From contig NC_049983.1 in the NCBI RefSeq assembly GCF_000003815.2, positions 13,347,855 to 13,411,854 of the forward strand: a DNA stretch of 64,000 bases, read 5' to 3'. Of the stretch, positions 13,450-26,391 are shown piece after piece; positions within the stretch are counted from its first letter, which is position 1, and each line of letters opens with the position of its first letter. The position numbers and the translations under genes are program-made. This stretch comes from Branchiostoma floridae. Its lineage: Eukaryota > Chordata > Leptocardii > Amphioxiformes > Branchiostomatidae. The notes under the pieces were generated by a model. That model was not told the origin of the DNA, made no database searches, and was given only the letters and a program-made list of their open reading frames with translations.

Positions 13450-14121
13450 TCACCACATAACCCCTAAAACATTTGTTTTTCTGTATAATGGTGTCTGCCT
13501 GGCATAGACATTTGTTTGTGTATACATCGCCCGACAAAAATCTCTCACAGTATCCCTGCGCCAGACGAAGTTGATTTTCATGTGTAATGGTCCGTTCTCT
13601 AGCTTCCTAATGGTGTCTACCAACCCTTCACAACAGGTGCCAAATGTAAGGGGGTAATTCATTAACACTGAGAACTTAATCTTCTGAAAGCAAAATTTCC
13701 CTATGGACAGGATTAGTCCTGCCGCCACGGAGATGTGCTTTAAAGGTTTCTTACAAACCGGGTGACAGCAAGTCAGCTATTCTCCCGTCACCGAAACTTT
13801 GACATACGTGTTATGCATATTGAGTTAACCATGCAGGTACTTTGGGTGCATACATACAAAAAAGCATCATCATATATTTGTATCACAGTTCCATTCACAA
13901 CGTCTGTTTCGGTCAGAGAAACATTTTTACAAAGCAAATTTAAACGAGGCCCGAAGATGCAATACCTCAAAAGGATGGATCTAACAAACTCAGTATCTAC
14001 AACATACATTAAGCTCTTGATGACATTTCCTGGAAGGTTGACAAACTCTTACGTCCCTAGGATACATCGTAATCTTGACTTCCAATGCGGCGCAGAAGCC
14101 ACAGGCGAACAGGATATCTAA
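13450..14121. other. Unassigned opposing reading frames
   Basis: Two minus-strand frames (13450-13728, 92 codons with a Cys-bearing middle; 13788-14009, 73 codons, Cys-rich) face a 119-codon plus frame (13762-14121). The minus frame at 13788 extends upstream of its Met to about 14055. I recognise no family. They could be exons of an unknown minus-strand gene, a decayed transposon ORF, or chance. Confidence 0.2.
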
Positions 14122-15151
14122 TGTTAGTGGCAAAGACCCTGCCCACAATTTATCTCAGTCATAAATCGACCCGTGCTTCATGAAGATATTTTAGAGATCG
14201 CATTGATAAGATGATCTAGAATCATCCTGTAGTCAAGTTCATGAGAAGTACAATGGTCGATAAAAAGTTATCAGTATCTTCATATTTCTGTCCACCCATG
14301 TTATTACACTACAAATCGTGTCATCCAGTACAACCTGTCTGTGCCTGCTTATGATAATTGATAACCGTATCATCCAAATTCATAACATCTCCATACTAAA
14401 TCAAAGTCAGGGGTCGCTTCCACCCCGGAGAGCATTGATAGACCTTGATGCACTTAAAGTAAAGCGATTGTCTTTAAAGAACGTCCTCTTATCTATCTGA
14501 ATGGTTTGCGATGTGAACGACACTCTGCTTGGTAATATCATGGGTTAAACCGACCAATTCCCTACAGTTATATCGACTATTCAACCATAGCCCTACAGGA
14601 CATGTCATGTAGTAACATGTAACACTTCATTAAATGAGACAAAGAAATTCTGAAGGTCATGGTCAGAGGGACCAATTCATGGGCCTGACAACAGAGACGC
14701 CCATAACGTGGCCAGGAGTACCCTGTCGGTACGAAAGGTCGATATTCTGGTCAAGCGGGAAACCTTTTACCTTATCTATTCTACAGAGATTTCCCCGTGC
14801 TCTTTTCAAACGCAATAAGGGGTGGAGATAGGAATCTGAGGCGTGAGAACGTTATGGGGGAAAAGGCGCCATATCTGAGACCCCATCTAGGACCAGGAAC
14901 AAGCAAACAATGTCACGTGTAATGTCACAGCAGCGATAACATCAGGCAGAGCCTTCACTAGAGGTTAGACTCAGTCAAGAATATCTTCAAGGCAACTTAA
15001 GAAATTGAATAGCTGATGAGAATATCTTTCTTCGTGGATGTATACTAGGCCAAAACGTCTTCTTCAGCGTGGTTCATTACATATAAAGTAAACTAAAAGC
15101 CAGGAATGAATTGAAAGCATGGTGTATATCTAAGAGTACAATAAGTATAAT

Positions 15152-15153
15152 CG

Positions 15154-15207
<54 letters not shown>

Positions 15208-15213
15208 GGCACG

Positions 15214-15250
<37 letters not shown>

Positions 15251-15260
15251 ACAGGCACAC
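15152..15260. repeat. (CA)n microsatellite
   Basis: Nearly pure CA dinucleotides, interrupted by CATA and CACG. It makes a false Cys/Val-repeat reading frame on the minus strand. Confidence 0.95.
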
Positions 15261-16463
15261 CGCGGGTATTTTGGACCCGGCTGAGCCCTGGGTTGAATTT
15301 AAGTTGGACTTGAAATGAAACCGGGATCTCGTATGCTAATCGTGAACAAACCGATAGGTATCCTTGCGGCATCCGGCAGTCCACCGGGACCAATTGCAAC
15401 TGATGGCTTCGGGGCTAGGCCGGGGCTACATCCCTGACGGGTATCGGTGAAATTTGGACCGTAACCTAGAGCTGAAACCAAACATCACAGAATAGATGGT
15501 TGATACAGTATATTTGGCACCACCACAGCCGCCAGGGAGATTTTGCCACTGCAGGTGGAAATAAATTATGTACTATCGATACAGTAATATCCAAGTCTAA
15601 CATAACAAGAAGGTAACTTTGAGCGTGAAAGTAAAAAGTAAAATCTATGGAGAAACATACTACTGGGACAAAGGCTAAGGCAAAAGAAACTCCGTGATAG
15701 ATAAACATAGATACGCTCAACATGTTCGCCAGTCTTCAAAGGCAGATGGAGAAGAGAAAAGAAACGAAATAGAATTTCAAGTGGTTCGTGTTTATCTGAA
15801 GTAGCAAGACAATGGAAAGGGGTGTGCCTGTAAGTAAATCCTCCGTACAAGAACAGCTGTCCACGAGGATATGTTTAAAATGAATGGGAAAGTACCAACC
15901 GTTTGCGTGGAAATGTACACCTATCTTTGAAACAAGTTATCAAAGAGGAAGAGCTTTGAAAGGAAACGTGAACAAAATAGAATTCAATTGATGTTCATAG
16001 ATTATTGGGACTTGCATAAGGACTCTGGATATAATCTGTATATCTGTTATATTCTATCTGATCCTTGCCTGGCTCATGACCTCAACGAAAAGCGGCCTGC
16101 AGGCCGAATTGAGCTTCTTATGAATAAATAACGGTTTAGACATACAAATTATAAGATTAAAAAGCATGTGCAGCACACGAAGTCATTCAACAAAACTTAA
16201 GAGTAGATCGTCTCATGAACATATCACATTACACATACTAACAGTACTTGTAATATCCACTATGAAACCTGCATTGGAAAAGATCTTAAAAATTGGTTTG
16301 CCTATGCAAACAAGACGGTAAGTACCAGACCATGAAGATATTTTAAATGACTTTCATTGAAGATGATACCACATCACGATTAAAGTTACGTTTTTCAAAC
16401 AAGCAAAATATATCTCAAAACTCTGGGGAAACTAAAACCGCCTGGAATGGAAACTATGACCGT

Positions 16464-17065
16464 CTATGGCTAAGATCAGGGAATGGTGCACACGTCTTGA
16501 TGTACGCTATGGCTAAGATCAGGGAATGGTGCACACGTCTTGATGTACGCTGTGGCTAAGATCAGGGAATGGTGCACACGTCTTGATGTACGCTGTGGCT
16601 AAGATCAGGGAATGGTGCACACGTCTTGATGTACGCTGTGGCTAAGATCAGGGAATGGTGCACACGTCTTGATGTACGCTGTGGCTAAGATCAGGGAATG
16701 GTGCACACGTCTTGATGTACGCTGTGGCTAAGATCAGGGAATGGTGCACACGTCTTGATGTACGCTGTGGCTAAGATCAGGGAAAAGTGCACGTCTTGAT
16801 GTACGCTGTGGCTAAGATCAGGGAATGGTGCACACGTCTTGATGTACGCTGTGGCTAAGATCAGGGAATGGTGCACACGTCTTGATGTACGCTGTGGCTA
16901 AGATCAGGGAATGGTGCACACGTCTTGATGTACGCTGTGGCTAAGATCAGGGAAAAGTGCACGTCTTGATGTACGCTGTGGCTAAGATCAGGGAATGGTG
17001 CACACGTCTTGATGTACGCTGTGGCTAAGATCAGGGAATGGTGCACACGTCTTGATGTACGCTGT
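16464..17065 (+). repeat. 43-bp tandem repeat with a 170-bp higher-order period
   Basis: About 14 near-identical copies of a 43-bp unit (core GGCTAAGATCAGGGAATGG and CACACGTCTTGATGTACGCT). Two units are shortened to 41 bp by an identical change (GGGAAAAGTGCACG, at about 16780 and 16950), 170 bp apart (3 x 43 + 41), so a four-unit block was itself duplicated. Confidence 0.95.
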
Positions 17066-18240
17066 CACTGCCTGACGTACAGCTTCGTCCCGGGGGGCCT
17101 TCGCCTCTCTTTCACGAGGGGTGATGTTATCTGGGCCGGAGATACGCGGCGCGGGAGTCCGCCGTGTCTTGGGCAGGCCATTAGCTTCGCCCTCGTCGGA
17201 CGGTTAAATATTCATACAGCCTTTATCTATTTAGGTAAAAATGAGCGAGGAGTGCAGAAAAATAAGCGCCACTGTTTTGTTGTATTCGAGTTCATATAGT
17301 AAATATAGCAATATCGCAGTTGGGGTGAGAACAGTGTAACGGGTTTCCGTTGAATAAGATGGTTATACTTAAAACAGAGGTCAGCATTACGAAGCAAAAT
17401 GTAATTTACCAGCATCTCTCTAGTGTGATTCACGGAGATACTGTCAGGGTTAGTCAGTCAAGGGGCACTTTGGTGTCCCTATATAGTACATTTAACTACA
17501 GATATTAAGATTTACGAGCTAAAGAGAGCAATGCTCATGGTACAGGTAAAATATAGGCTTGTAGTTGTAAGCTGATGCTTAGACTATTTCGTCCGGTTGT
17601 ATTGGCTTTGAATACGACCATGACTAGGACCTTTCCGTTGTTTACATATGAACTGGTCATATATATAACTAAAACGAATGCACGCAGAGAAACTAGGAGT
17701 GCTGCCATGAACGCAGCGCCCGGTAAACATAAAAAATCTCAATCACAAATCAAACACTCCAACACAAAAACTCAACGACGGTCTCCTAATACTAGTGCTG
17801 TAGTAGAAACGCCCCGCTGCTGAGCATTCTATGGTATGATATATTCCACTGAGTTAGAAGCCTATTCTACCACATCAAATCACGTTACTAATAGTCCCGT
17901 CGACAAATGTGAAAAATGTACAACATACCTTACAGACAAGTTGTGGCCAGCCCTGTCCAATGACTATAGACAGATAGCTCGAACTTGGTACGTTCTCGAG
18001 TACTGCTGGGGCAGTGCACGGTCAAGAAACCGACTGAGATGCTGCCCGGTCTCTCAGGAACGAACCCAGTACTGAGCACGGACGACTGAGAGTGATCGAT
18101 AAGTTCGTGGGGAGGGATTGTCGTCTCGGATTCACGTCTAGATAAAGCGGAGATCCTCGCACATATTTCAGTCTCTGTCGGCCGCGGCCTACAATGGAGA
18201 ATACATGCCGAACCACTGCCACAATTTGTCAGAAAGGTGT
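17066..18240. other. No gene recognised
   Basis: 17066-17215 is GC-rich and CpG-bearing; the rest is AT-rich. An 82-codon Lys/Ser-rich plus frame (17575-17823) and a 120-codon minus frame (17930-18292) have no recognisable domain. Confidence 0.4.
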
Positions 18241-18244
18241 TCAA

Positions 18245-18600
18245 GTAAAATTCTTGAAAAGTGTCTTGGAATAGGCCAAACCTTGATATCATTGGAAAGG
18301 TCTCTTGGCAAGAAGTTGCTTGCTGAAAACCGCGTTCAGATCTGATGCTTTGTTGGCAAATTTAAGCCTCTTCAACTACGACTAAGCCCTAACCAAAATT
18401 GGGATTCTTGAAAAGTGTCTTGGAATAGGTTAACCTTGATAGCATTGAAAGGGTCTCTTGGCAGGAAGTTGTATGCTGAAAACTGCGTTCAGATCTGGTG
18501 CTTTGTTGGCGAGATATTGAATTTTTGAAAAATGTCTTAGAATAGGCTCAATTTCGTCTTTGATATATTTGTTAAGTTAGACGAAATCGAGCCTACTGTC
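18245..18600. repeat. Tandem repeat of about 155 bp ending in an inverted repeat
   Basis: TTCTTGAAAAGTGTCTTGGA recurs at about 18252 and 18406 and, diverged, at 18525, with GCGTTCAGATCTG(A/G)TGCTTTG between. The last unit runs into AGGCTCAATTTCGTCT ... AGACGAAATCGAGCCT, a 16-bp stem with one mismatch at about 18546-18596. Confidence 0.8.
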
Positions 18601-18672
18601 AAATTCATGTTTTGTTGAGAGAGCCAGCTCAATCAGTTTCCATGCACAGAGTCCTGGAGAAGTTCTCTTTCA

Positions 18673-18890
18673 NNNNNNNNNNNNNNNNNNNNNNNNNNNN
18701 NNNNNNNNNNNNNNNNNNNNNNNNNNNNNNNNNNNNNNNNNNNNNNNNNNNNNNNNNNNNNNNNNNNNNNNNNNNNNNNNNNNNNNNNNNNNNNNNNNNN
18801 NNNNNNNNNNNNNNNNNNNNNNNNNNNNNNNNNNNNNNNNNNNNNNNNNNNNNNNNNNNNNNNNNNNNNNNNNNNNNNNNNNNNNNNNNN
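18673..18890. other. Assembly gap (218 N)
   Basis: Run of N; content unknown. It begins just after the 155-bp tandem repeat, which may be why assembly failed. Confidence 1.
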
Positions 18891-19162
18891 GTCCACATAC
18901 CACAGCTGATATACCTCAGCAAAGCGCTTTATTTTAAGCTATTTAATCCATGCCTAGCCTAAACAACATGGGGAAATGGGTTGGTTCATTCATTGTAACA
19001 TATCGTACATCAACCTGCCGAATAGCCATATAAACATGGGGAAGTTCGTCTGTCAAAAGTGACAGAATGGGAAAAATTCTTATCCACCCTGAACTGCAAC
19101 ATTCCGCCAAAGGACGGAATGATGGATGCTGGCTAGATTATTGCAGTATAGACTAGTTATAT

Positions 19163-20307
19163 TTACCTCCATGAAATGTCATGGAGGTTATATTTTACCC
19201 CGCGTTTGTGTGTCTGTGTGTTTGTGTGTGTGTATTTACCTCCATGAAATGTCATGGAGGTTATATTTTACCCCGCGTTTGTGTGTCTGTGTGTTTGTGT
19301 GTGTGTGTGTGTGTGTGTAAACAAGATAACTCAAGAACGGCTGGGTGGATTGGTTTCATACTTGGTGTGTTGGTACTGTGTGACGAAAGCTGGAAATAAT
19401 TAGATTTTGGGCCCCCTAGCGACTCCCCTTGGTACTGCAGCGCAACTTCCGGTTTTGCTATCTCGGTGTTCTGAACATGCTATGGTCACGATTTTTAAGT
19501 GTTAGATAGCTCTTGTGCTCAGGAAGAAATGACATAAGTTTGGGCCCCCTAGCGTCTAGTTTGGGGATAGCAGGGGCATTTTTGTCAAAAACTTCTGACG
19601 AGGATAACTCAAGAAGGGAACAACAGATTTTCATGATTTTTGGTATGTAGGTACCTTAGACAATGTTGTACAAGATAAGATACTAATTATGCAAATCAGG
19701 AATACATTTGCATAATTAATGAGAATATTCTATCATAGCAGTTTTTTCAATGTATCTCTTGTCACTGACGTGATCTGGTCGTGACATTTGGGTGGTAGAT
19801 AGCTTTTAGCGTCATGAAAATGTGGGGCAAGTTTCAGTCCCCTGACATTTAATTGTGGAACTGCAGGGGCGTTTTTGTCAAGACACTCCAAAGCGGATAA
19901 CTGCAGAAAGGAACGGCGGATTGCCTGCATTTTAGGCATGCAGGTAGCTTAGGTAAAGATGTTCATAATGATATGCATGTTATGCAAATGAGGACTTAAT
20001 TTGCATAATTAATGAGGAAATTGTATAGTTCCATTGTTTTCAATAAAAATACACGTAACACATGTTAATTATGATAGGTGGAATATAAGCATATACCAAA
20101 TATGGTAATGAGGAACTTATTTGCATAATTTATGTAAAAATTCAAAACCGCTTTATGATCAATAATGGGAATTTTATAATTGTGAGATGCGTACGTTAGT
20201 CAATGATGAACAACACCATGCATGAATTATGTTAATGTGTTGGTCAATTGCCTGAAATTTACGAAAGCTCTAAATTTTCATGGAGGTATGAGGTCGCCGA
20301 ACTCTAG
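19163..20307 (+). mobile_element. 1.1-kb non-coding DNA element, copy 1
   Basis: Begins ACCTCCATGAAA (inside the palindrome CCTCCATGAAATGTCATGGAGG) and has TTTTCATGGAGGT at the far side, followed by CCGAACTCTAG. A second, inverted copy lies at 51637-52712. In this copy the first 70 bp is duplicated in tandem. The interior is AT-rich, with paired direct and inverted blocks and no transposase, so it is non-autonomous. Confidence 0.75.
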
Positions 20308-20639
20308 TTTGCATGTAAATTTTTCAAACTGCACGTAAAATTTTTGCCAATTTGCAATTTTGCACATCAAGCCATACCTTGTCTAGTTCTTCAGCCTTGA
20401 TCTTCAAAAGGTCAGCAAAGGTTACAGCATGTTCCTGTATGACAAGTAAAATGGTTCACATCAAGGTAAAAAATTAAGTTGAGCATTGAAACTTAAGGCT
20501 GGATTTTTCATTTCAATTCTTTTCTGTAAATATTTTTCTACATAAGATTCCCTGTTGAATTTTTTTTCTGAGTCATAATTGCATAGCTCTACGTTTATAA
20601 GTGTATCGGGATATGGGTTTCGGGCGAACTACATTTGCT

Positions 20640-21490
20640 CTAATCCCCGACGCTTGAAGTTGACGACAGGGACGGACCAACAACCGACATTTGCAGGTGT
20701 TTCACTTCAACTGGTATTTGTTAATTAGTGAGGCAGGGTTCACGGCTATTCTGCTCCATTGTTGTAAAGTAGTAGACGGTTATTTATTCATCGTGCCTGA
20801 CGGTTAATTACGCGCAATTTAAAGTTAACCCCGGAGACGGACCAACACCCGACATTTGCAGGTGTTTCACCGAGCTTTCAACTGGTATGTGTTGATTAAA
20901 CAAGAAGGGTTCATGGTTATTCAACTCCATTGTTGTGAAGTAGAGGGTAAACTATACATCATGTCTGCCGATTATTTGCTCCACAATTTAACGTCTCAGG
21001 CAGGTTAAGACATGTGACACCTGCTGTTTGGCCAGTCGAGCAGTTATATGTCCGTACCTTTTGCTGTAACTATCTGTTTAAAAAAAATGGCCAATAGTGA
21101 GTATTTCTGTACAATAATCAAAACAGGACCGTACCATGATGCGGCTTTAGCGAGGTGCCCTTTGTTAACCGCATCTACTTATGTCTATATTTGATAATTA
21201 GATCAATATCTGTAACGTTCAATATCTATAGGTCTTAATAAAAGTAGTTAGTACTGTATACTACTGTGTATAGTACTGTGTACTGTACCTTATACTGTAA
21301 GTTCCTGCTTTTTAAATGTAACGTTAGGTTTTGATATTTGACGGATCTAAAAACTTCACGTTTTCGCGGGGTCACCTGAGCTTGGCACCGGACGGGTATT
21401 TGTTGATTAAGAAAGCAGGATTCTACTCCATTGTTTGTAAAAGTAGTAGGCGTTTATTTATTCATCGTGCCTGACGGTAAATTTAAAGTT
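20640..21490. repeat. Diverged tandem repeat, unit about 170-180 bp
   Basis: GGGACGGACCAACAACCGAC/GAGACGGACCAACACCCGAC followed by ATTTGCAGGTGTTTCAC recurs at about 20667 and 20838. The block TATTTATTCATCGTGCCTGA occurs at about 20782 and 21450. The third unit is partial. Confidence 0.7.
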
Positions 21491-22539
21491 AATGGCTATT
21501 GGTATAGAACACGTCGAATCTGTCCATTTACAATCCTCACTTAGAGTCACATTTCCGCCGATCCACGTTTTGCATAGGCTGAAAACTCAGTTCGTCCAGA
21601 ACCGTGCACGTTTTGACAACACAGGAACAGACGGACTTCGTAAAAGTTCAGCAATTTTGCCGTAGCATGCTGCAGTTTGGCTGAAAGTCGCTATTGTCAC
21701 CCATGTATCAACAGTCAATGTACACGGTCATGTTCTATCCTACGCTTCAAAATTTGTTACATGGGCAACATTTATCTGAAAAAAAAAGCAATCGTTCCGA
21801 CAACAATTACCATTATTGATTTGCATTTGTTTGATACTTTGTTTTCTTCACTGACATGAAAACGTGGATTTATACACAAGAGCGATTTGTGCATGGATTC
21901 AAAGTTACTCAGTTTAATTCCGGGCGAAGAGTACTTGAGTAACATAAATGTCTGCTAACACAGGCTCCGCTGAGTCGGACGTCAGCGGAGCGTACTCCAA
22001 GTCGACTCCAAAAACGCGTGTGCAAACCCAACAATTGAACCGTTCAGAAGAATTGAACTTTGTGGATTTACATTCATACCGACCCCTGCGATAGTACATA
22101 TGAAACCCCGTGGGCTTCGTAACGTCTACATGTTGCCAAGTTTGTCCGGGGAAAGCTGTCTAACCAGTTACTGCACATGCACGTGCACCACTCAGAGGTG
22201 CGGCGACCGCATGCACGAGACCCGTTCAGCTCTCCCTCCACTACGACAAGAGTACCACAGACTCAGCCGTCAGCATTGTACCACGGGCGCACCTGTCAAT
22301 TAACAAGCGCCAGCAGTAAGTACTGATGTCTACCCTGTCAAGTTGAAATCTACAAAATAGGACCTTAACTTTCAGAAAGTCACCGAAGTCGCCGTAGGAA
22401 AACCTAATTGTTGCATCAAAACTTTGCATGTCTCTCGACATATATCGAGCAATGCTGTTGATTGACATGTTGATATGACGAGTTTATGTCCCAGCTTCGC
22501 AATGGAACTTCAGTTGGTTCGAGATTAACTGGTGTAGTA

Positions 22540-25500
22540 ATATACTTAGCGTGTTTCCTGAAGCCGTATCTGTCATGAAAGAGGGCGTGTACACTTTGGG
22601 TCTGCCACGTTGCTTTCCTGTCCGACCTAGTAGTACTTTTGTGTACACTTCATTGCACTTGGTGTCTGGTAGCTTGACAAACTGGGTCCCAGCCATTGTA
22701 CAGTACAGATATCCCCATTGTCTGGCTGGAAGAATGTGGCAATACAAACGGTTAAGTTCCACTCCAAAGCACCACAAAAGGGGGCGTGTACACTTTGGGT
22801 CTGCAAAGTTTGAGCTTTTTTGTCCCTACCTAACTTTTCTGTACCCTCTTCATTGCACATGGTGTCTAGCTTGGCAAACTGGGTCCCAACCATCGTACAC
22901 GATTTTATAACATATCGCAAAATGTCAATAATCACCTTTCTTCCAATATACCTCTGCAAAGTTGCCTTCAGTTGTTCTGCAATGTTTTTTTCACCCACTG
23001 TGGATCAGGCAGCCCACCACTTCTAGCATTGCACAGGCTAATAGAAGCGTGAAATCACAAACTGTAAGGTACAACTCGTTCAATAGTGAGTAGTGTTACC
23101 CGCATTTTATGATTTTGTGCCAGCGACAATGTCTGGCTTGAAGAATGTGGCAACACAAACGATTAATGAGGGTCTGCATCCCCTTTTCCGTTAAGCGTTA
23201 CGAGCAATTTTAACTTCATCGTTAACCGTTGCCGATCTGCTCTTAAGCTTATTCAACGTCGGTATATTATTCGTGAAGCGTTCTTGGTCGTTAAGTGTTA
23301 TTTGTTATCCCGAATTCACCGTTAAGCGTTACCAAGAAATTCTTCGTAACCCGTTATACCCACGAAGTCAAACGCTGGATAGAGCCCCTGAAAATGGAGG
23401 AAATTGCCTTTCAAAGGGTCCGGATTTCAAAATGTCTCTGAACCTCCTGGTTTTGGGCGCTGAACATAGTGAAAATTTATTGCGAAAGCGTTGCCCTCAA
23501 AAACCTTTTCACTCATACAGATTTTAGTGTCAAAGTTAACTTAGTTTTAGGCAAAATGTGCTCCTCGACGCTCACGACGACAGTGTGAAAATATATTGGG
23601 GGCGTAGGTCGCCGCCGATAAAATCTTTTTTGTTTACGTAATAGAGTGACATTTGATTTAGCCCTAAAAACGCAGGAAGGGTCCAGATTTTAAGATTTCC
23701 CCGGACCTAACTTGCAAAGAGTCGTGCCTTCCGTGGTCGAAATGGTCAAAATATGTCGTGCGGGGTCGGTCTTGCTCTCAGTAACTTGAGCTAGAATTAT
23801 GTGTGATTTTGATGGAAATGTAATCATTAAGCTTAGCCTGTCAGAAAAAGTTTGCCGAAATGCAGGAAATGGCATTTCAGAGTATCAAGATTTCAAAATT
23901 TTCCCGGGGAGCATACCTCCGAACCCACTAGGATTGTTGCGTCACTGGCGCGATGCGTCGCGCCTTCGGCCCTCAATGTGCTGAAATTTTGTCAGTAATA
24001 CTTCGCTCTTACACCCCCACCACCAAGAAATTTGCTACCGCAAAGAGTTGTTCTGTGGCGGGAATCAGGGAGACAAATTCATAGAGGCAGCGGACATTGT
24101 CCCTGACGTCGTTCCTCCGGCTTCTAGGCACCGTTTCCTTCTCACATTGTCATTAGTCAGCTATTCTCACCCGTTGAGGTACCCTAGCCTAGAGTTGCAC
24201 GAATATGAATGCGTGTCAATTTACCGTTAAGCGTTACCGGGCCTCCTGAATTTACCGTTGAGCGTTACTGCGCCTCCTGCATGTACCGTTAAGCGTTACC
24301 AATACCCCCATGCAGACCCTTGTTCATTTCCACAAAAGCACCAAAAAATACTGCAGAAGCATGCGGCCATGTTCGCATCATATTACAAATACCCTGTCGT
24401 TCTTAATGTCGTGGATTTTCTTTGGAGAGTTGGCGGTTGTCATTAGTGTCCTCATTGACATGATGGGTGCCTTGAATATGTGGTACACTGACGTATAGCC
24501 TATAGGTCAATATGAATATCACATCATAACTCTTTCATAAGCTCCGTTGATGTTGCTTGACATGTTAATATCATGAGTTTATGTCCCGGCGTCGCAGTTG
24601 GTTCGAGATTAACTGATGTGGTAATATATTTCAGCTTGTCTGTCATGAAAGGGAGCGTGTACACTTTGGGTCTACCACGTTGGAGCTTTTTGTCCCCACA
24701 AAACTTTTGTGTACCAACTTCACTGCACTTGTTGTTTGTTAGCTTGGCAAACTGGGTCTCTGACACTGTACAGATATCTCAATTTCACGATTCACATTTC
24801 GCAAAATGACAATGATCAATGCTCTTCGAATATACCTGTGCAAAGTTGATTTGAGTTGTTCTGCAATTTTTCTACAAATTTTTCACCCACTGTGGATCAG
24901 GCAGCCCATCCCTTTAGCACTGCACATGTTAGTAGAAGCGTGAAATCGCAAACTGTAAGGCACAACTCATTCAATACATGTGGTGAGTAGTGACACCTGC
25001 ATTTTATGATTGTGTACCAGGGACAATGTCTGGAAGAATGTGGCAACACAAACGGTTAATTTCCGCTCCAAAGCACCATGAAAGGGGCGTGTACACTTTA
25101 GTTCTGACTGACACATTGGAACTTTTTGTCCCTACCTAACTTTTGTGTATCCGCTTCATTGCATAAAATCACAAGCTGTAAGGTACAGCTCGTTCAATAG
25201 TGACACCCGCATTTTATGATTTTTGTCAAAGACAATGTCTGACTGGAAGAATGTGACAACACAAACGGTTAAGTTCCGCTCCAAAGCACCATGAAAGGGG
25301 CGTGTACACTTTAGGTCTGACTGACACATTGGAACTTTTTGTCCCTACCTAACTTTTGTGTATCCGCTTCATTGCATAAAATCACAAGCTGTAAGGTACA
25401 GCTCGTTCAATAGTGACACCCGCATTTTATGATTTTTGTCAAAGACAATGTCTGACTGGAAGAATGTGACAACACAAACGGTTAAGTTCCACTCCAAAGC

Positions 25501-26345
25501 ACCATGAAAGGGGCGTGTACACTTTTGGTCTGCTACGTTGAAGGTTTTTGTCTTCACCTAACTTAGTGTGCCCACTTCATTGCACTTGGTGTCTGGTAGC
25601 TTGGCAAACTGGGTCCGAGCCAGATATCCCCATTTCGCCAAATGTCAACCAATTATCAACGCTCTTTGGTATCCCTGCGCAAAGTGTCTTGTGTTGTTTT
25701 GTAGTGTTGGTTTTGTCCCCACACAATATGGATTAGACAGCACATTCTCTTAAGCATTACACAGGTTAATAGAAGCACAAACTGTATGGTACAGCTCGTT
25801 CAATAGTGACACCCGCATTTTATGATGTTGTGTCAGGGGCAATGTCCTGGGAGAACGTTGTAACACAAACGGTTAATCTCCACTCCAAAGCACCACAAAA
25901 TACAGCAGAAATACAACAGTGAGTAAGTTATGGCATACGACCATCACATCAGAACATAAATGTCCTGTCGTTCTTAATGTCGAGGATTTTATTTGGAGAG
26001 TTGGCGGTTGTCAGAAGTGTCCTCGTTGACACGGTGGGCACATTTAAGATGTGGTACCCTGGGCGCATTCTCTAAATGGTAGCACGAATATCACATCTTG
26101 ACTTTTTCACAATTTTCGCTGCTGTTGCCTGGCATGTGGATATCACGAGTTTATGTCCCGGCGACGCAATGGAACTTCAGTTGGTTCGACATTAACTGGT
26201 GTAGTAATATATTTCAGCGTATTGCCTGAAGCCATGTCTGCCATGAAAGGGGGCGTGTACAGTTCGGGTCTGCCGCGTTGGAGCTTTTTGTCTCCACCTA
26301 ACTTTTGTCTCCACTTGGTGTCTAGTAGCTTGACAATTGGCTCTA
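22540..26345. repeat. Satellite-like array with GGGCGTGTACACTTTGGGTCTG-type units
   Basis: The block ATGAAAGGGGGCGTGTACAC recurs at about 22580, 22780, 24645, 25081, 25294, 25507 and 26245. It is followed by CTTGGCAAACTGGGTCC, CACCCACTGTGGATCAGGC and GGTACAACTCGTTCAATAGT in varied order. 25081-25720 contains three units with an exact 213-bp period. Reading frames in the array (up to 123 codons) repeat with the DNA and show no gene-like conservation. Confidence 0.85.
23180..24310. repeat. Interspersed CCGTTAAGCGTTAC repeats and a second short satellite
   Basis: The motif CCGTTAAGCGTTAC occurs at about 23188, 23320, 24222, 24253 (one change) and 24285. The last three are in a 31-bp tandem (TTTACCGTTAAGCGTTAC plus C.GCCTCCTG). 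Between them lie about three diverged copies of a GGAAATGGCATTTCAGAG ... TTTCAAAATTTTCCC unit (about 23393, 23670, 23866). Confidence 0.65.
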
Positions 26346-26391
26346 GACTATTGTATAGATATCACCATTTAACGATTCACATTCCTTGTAG

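Noticed and set aside
15130-15399. Minus-strand frame rich in Cys and Val
   Set aside because: It is a translation of the CA microsatellite.
16691-17046. Two identical 61-codon minus frames with repeated LSHSVHQDV
   Set aside because: Generated by the 43-bp tandem repeat; identical because of the 170-bp block duplication.
16464-17065. CRISPR array
   Set aside because: Units are contiguous without unique spacers, and the genome is eukaryotic.
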